A stretch of 6,420 nt of DNA from Treponema sp. (lineage in GTDB: Bacteria > Spirochaetota > Spirochaetia > Treponematales > Breznakiellaceae): positions 1 through 6,420 of the forward strand of contig JAISRW010000249.1 in NCBI GenBank assembly GCA_031273405.1, written 5' to 3'. The position numbers and the translations under genes were made by a program. The notes beneath the pieces were generated by a model. It was not told the origin of the DNA. It worked only from the letters and a program-made list of their open reading frames with translations, and searched no databases. Shown piece by piece: positions 6,304 to 6,420 of the stretch. Every line of letters begins with the position of its first letter. The stretch's first letter is position 1.

Positions 6304-6331
6304 AAAAAAACCCCGCCGGAGCGGGGCTTTT
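6304..6331. terminator. Bidirectional intrinsic terminator
   Basis: CCCCGC (6311-6316) and GCGGGG (6321-6326) form a perfect 6-bp GC stem with loop CGGA. A run of seven A precedes it (6304-6310) and CTTTT follows. It ends the TPR gene transcript on the plus strand. On the minus strand the stem is followed by seven T, a stronger signal, so a gene converging from beyond the right edge may also stop here. Confidence 0.85.
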
Positions 6332-6357
6332 GCCTAGCAGCCTGTTACTCTTGGAGA

Positions 6358-6393
6358 TTTTCATGGCTTTTTTAGTTAAAAAAGCCATGAAAA
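6358..6393. repeat. Perfect 16-bp stem-loop (loop AGTT)
   Basis: TTTTCATGGCTTTTTT (6358-6373) is the exact reverse complement of 6378-6393, with a 4-nt loop. It covers the start codon of the possible gene at 6363 and begins 1 nt after its GGAG. It would hide that start site if folded. No T-run follows on either strand, so it is not a standard terminator. Confidence 0.75.
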
Positions 6394-6420
6394 CCACGAT
6401 AAATGGGCATACTTTCGGAG
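6363..6420 (+). CDS. Possible start of a downstream gene, cut by the window edge
   Basis: ATG at 6363 opens 19 codons (MAFLVKKAMKTTINGHTFG) without a stop before the edge. GGAG (6353-6356) lies 6 nt upstream, a good Shine-Dalgarno position. A second in-frame ATG is at 6387. The gene would begin about 30 nt after the terminator, and I see no convincing promoter in between. The fragment is too short to identify. Because the start sits in a perfect palindrome, the minus strand shows a nearly identical start, so this frame could be accidental. Confidence 0.35.
   Translation, partial: MAFLVKKAMKTTINGHTFG

Noticed and set aside
6302..6418. Minus-strand frame entering from the right edge and ending ...SPAPAGFF at a TAG
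   Set aside because: The last codons are the terminator hairpin and its T-run read as protein, a common artefact. The internal ATGs come from the palindrome and have no SD.
1..6420. CRISPR arrays, tRNA or rRNA genes, riboswitches, phage or integrase genes
   Set aside because: No regularly spaced repeats, cloverleaf sequences, rRNA signatures or mobile-element proteins were seen on either strand.

Overview
The window looks like chromosomal DNA of a spirochaete, most likely a Treponema-type organism. The grounds are a short alanyl-tRNA synthetase without the C-terminal C-Ala domain, with the variant motif 2 seen in spirochaetes, followed by a parvulin-type periplasmic isomerase and nusB. From memory, an alaS / basic membrane protein (isomerase) / nusB cluster also occurs in Treponema pallidum; I could not check this here. 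The coding DNA is GC-rich, and the intergenic gaps are markedly AT-rich.

Layout. Positions 1-857 (minus strand) hold the 5' part of a gene for an exported, probably outer-membrane beta-barrel protein that runs off the left edge. A 157-bp divergent control region (858-1014) follows. It has a good promoter for each direction and one copy of a short AT-rich repeat. The plus-strand cluster is then alaS (1015-2820), a 149-bp gap with two related hairpins, a SurA/PrsA-like parvulin isomerase (2970-4052), nusB (4064-4495) and a membrane-anchored TPR protein (4497-6212). After the cluster come an 80-bp terminal-inverted-repeat element (6221-6300), a strong two-way terminator (around 6304-6331) and a perfect 16-bp stem-loop. 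The stem-loop overlaps the start codon of a possible further gene cut by the right edge.

How the genes fit together. AlaRS charges tRNA-Ala, and NusB is an antitermination factor for rRNA operons, so these two serve translation and ribosome synthesis. The isomerase is an envelope folding factor. The TPR protein is an inner-membrane-anchored scaffold of unknown function. The divergent beta-barrel gene could plausibly be a client of the isomerase, but only its adjacency suggests this. The isomerase, nusB and TPR genes are packed 11 and 1 nt apart and probably form one transcript.

This is mainly an ordinary housekeeping locus and I see no defence, mobile or biosynthetic system. The points worth a second look are regulatory: an apparently leaderless alaS transcript, purine-rich SD look-alikes buried inside promoter spacers, paired hairpins before the isomerase, and the repeats and stem-loop at the right end.
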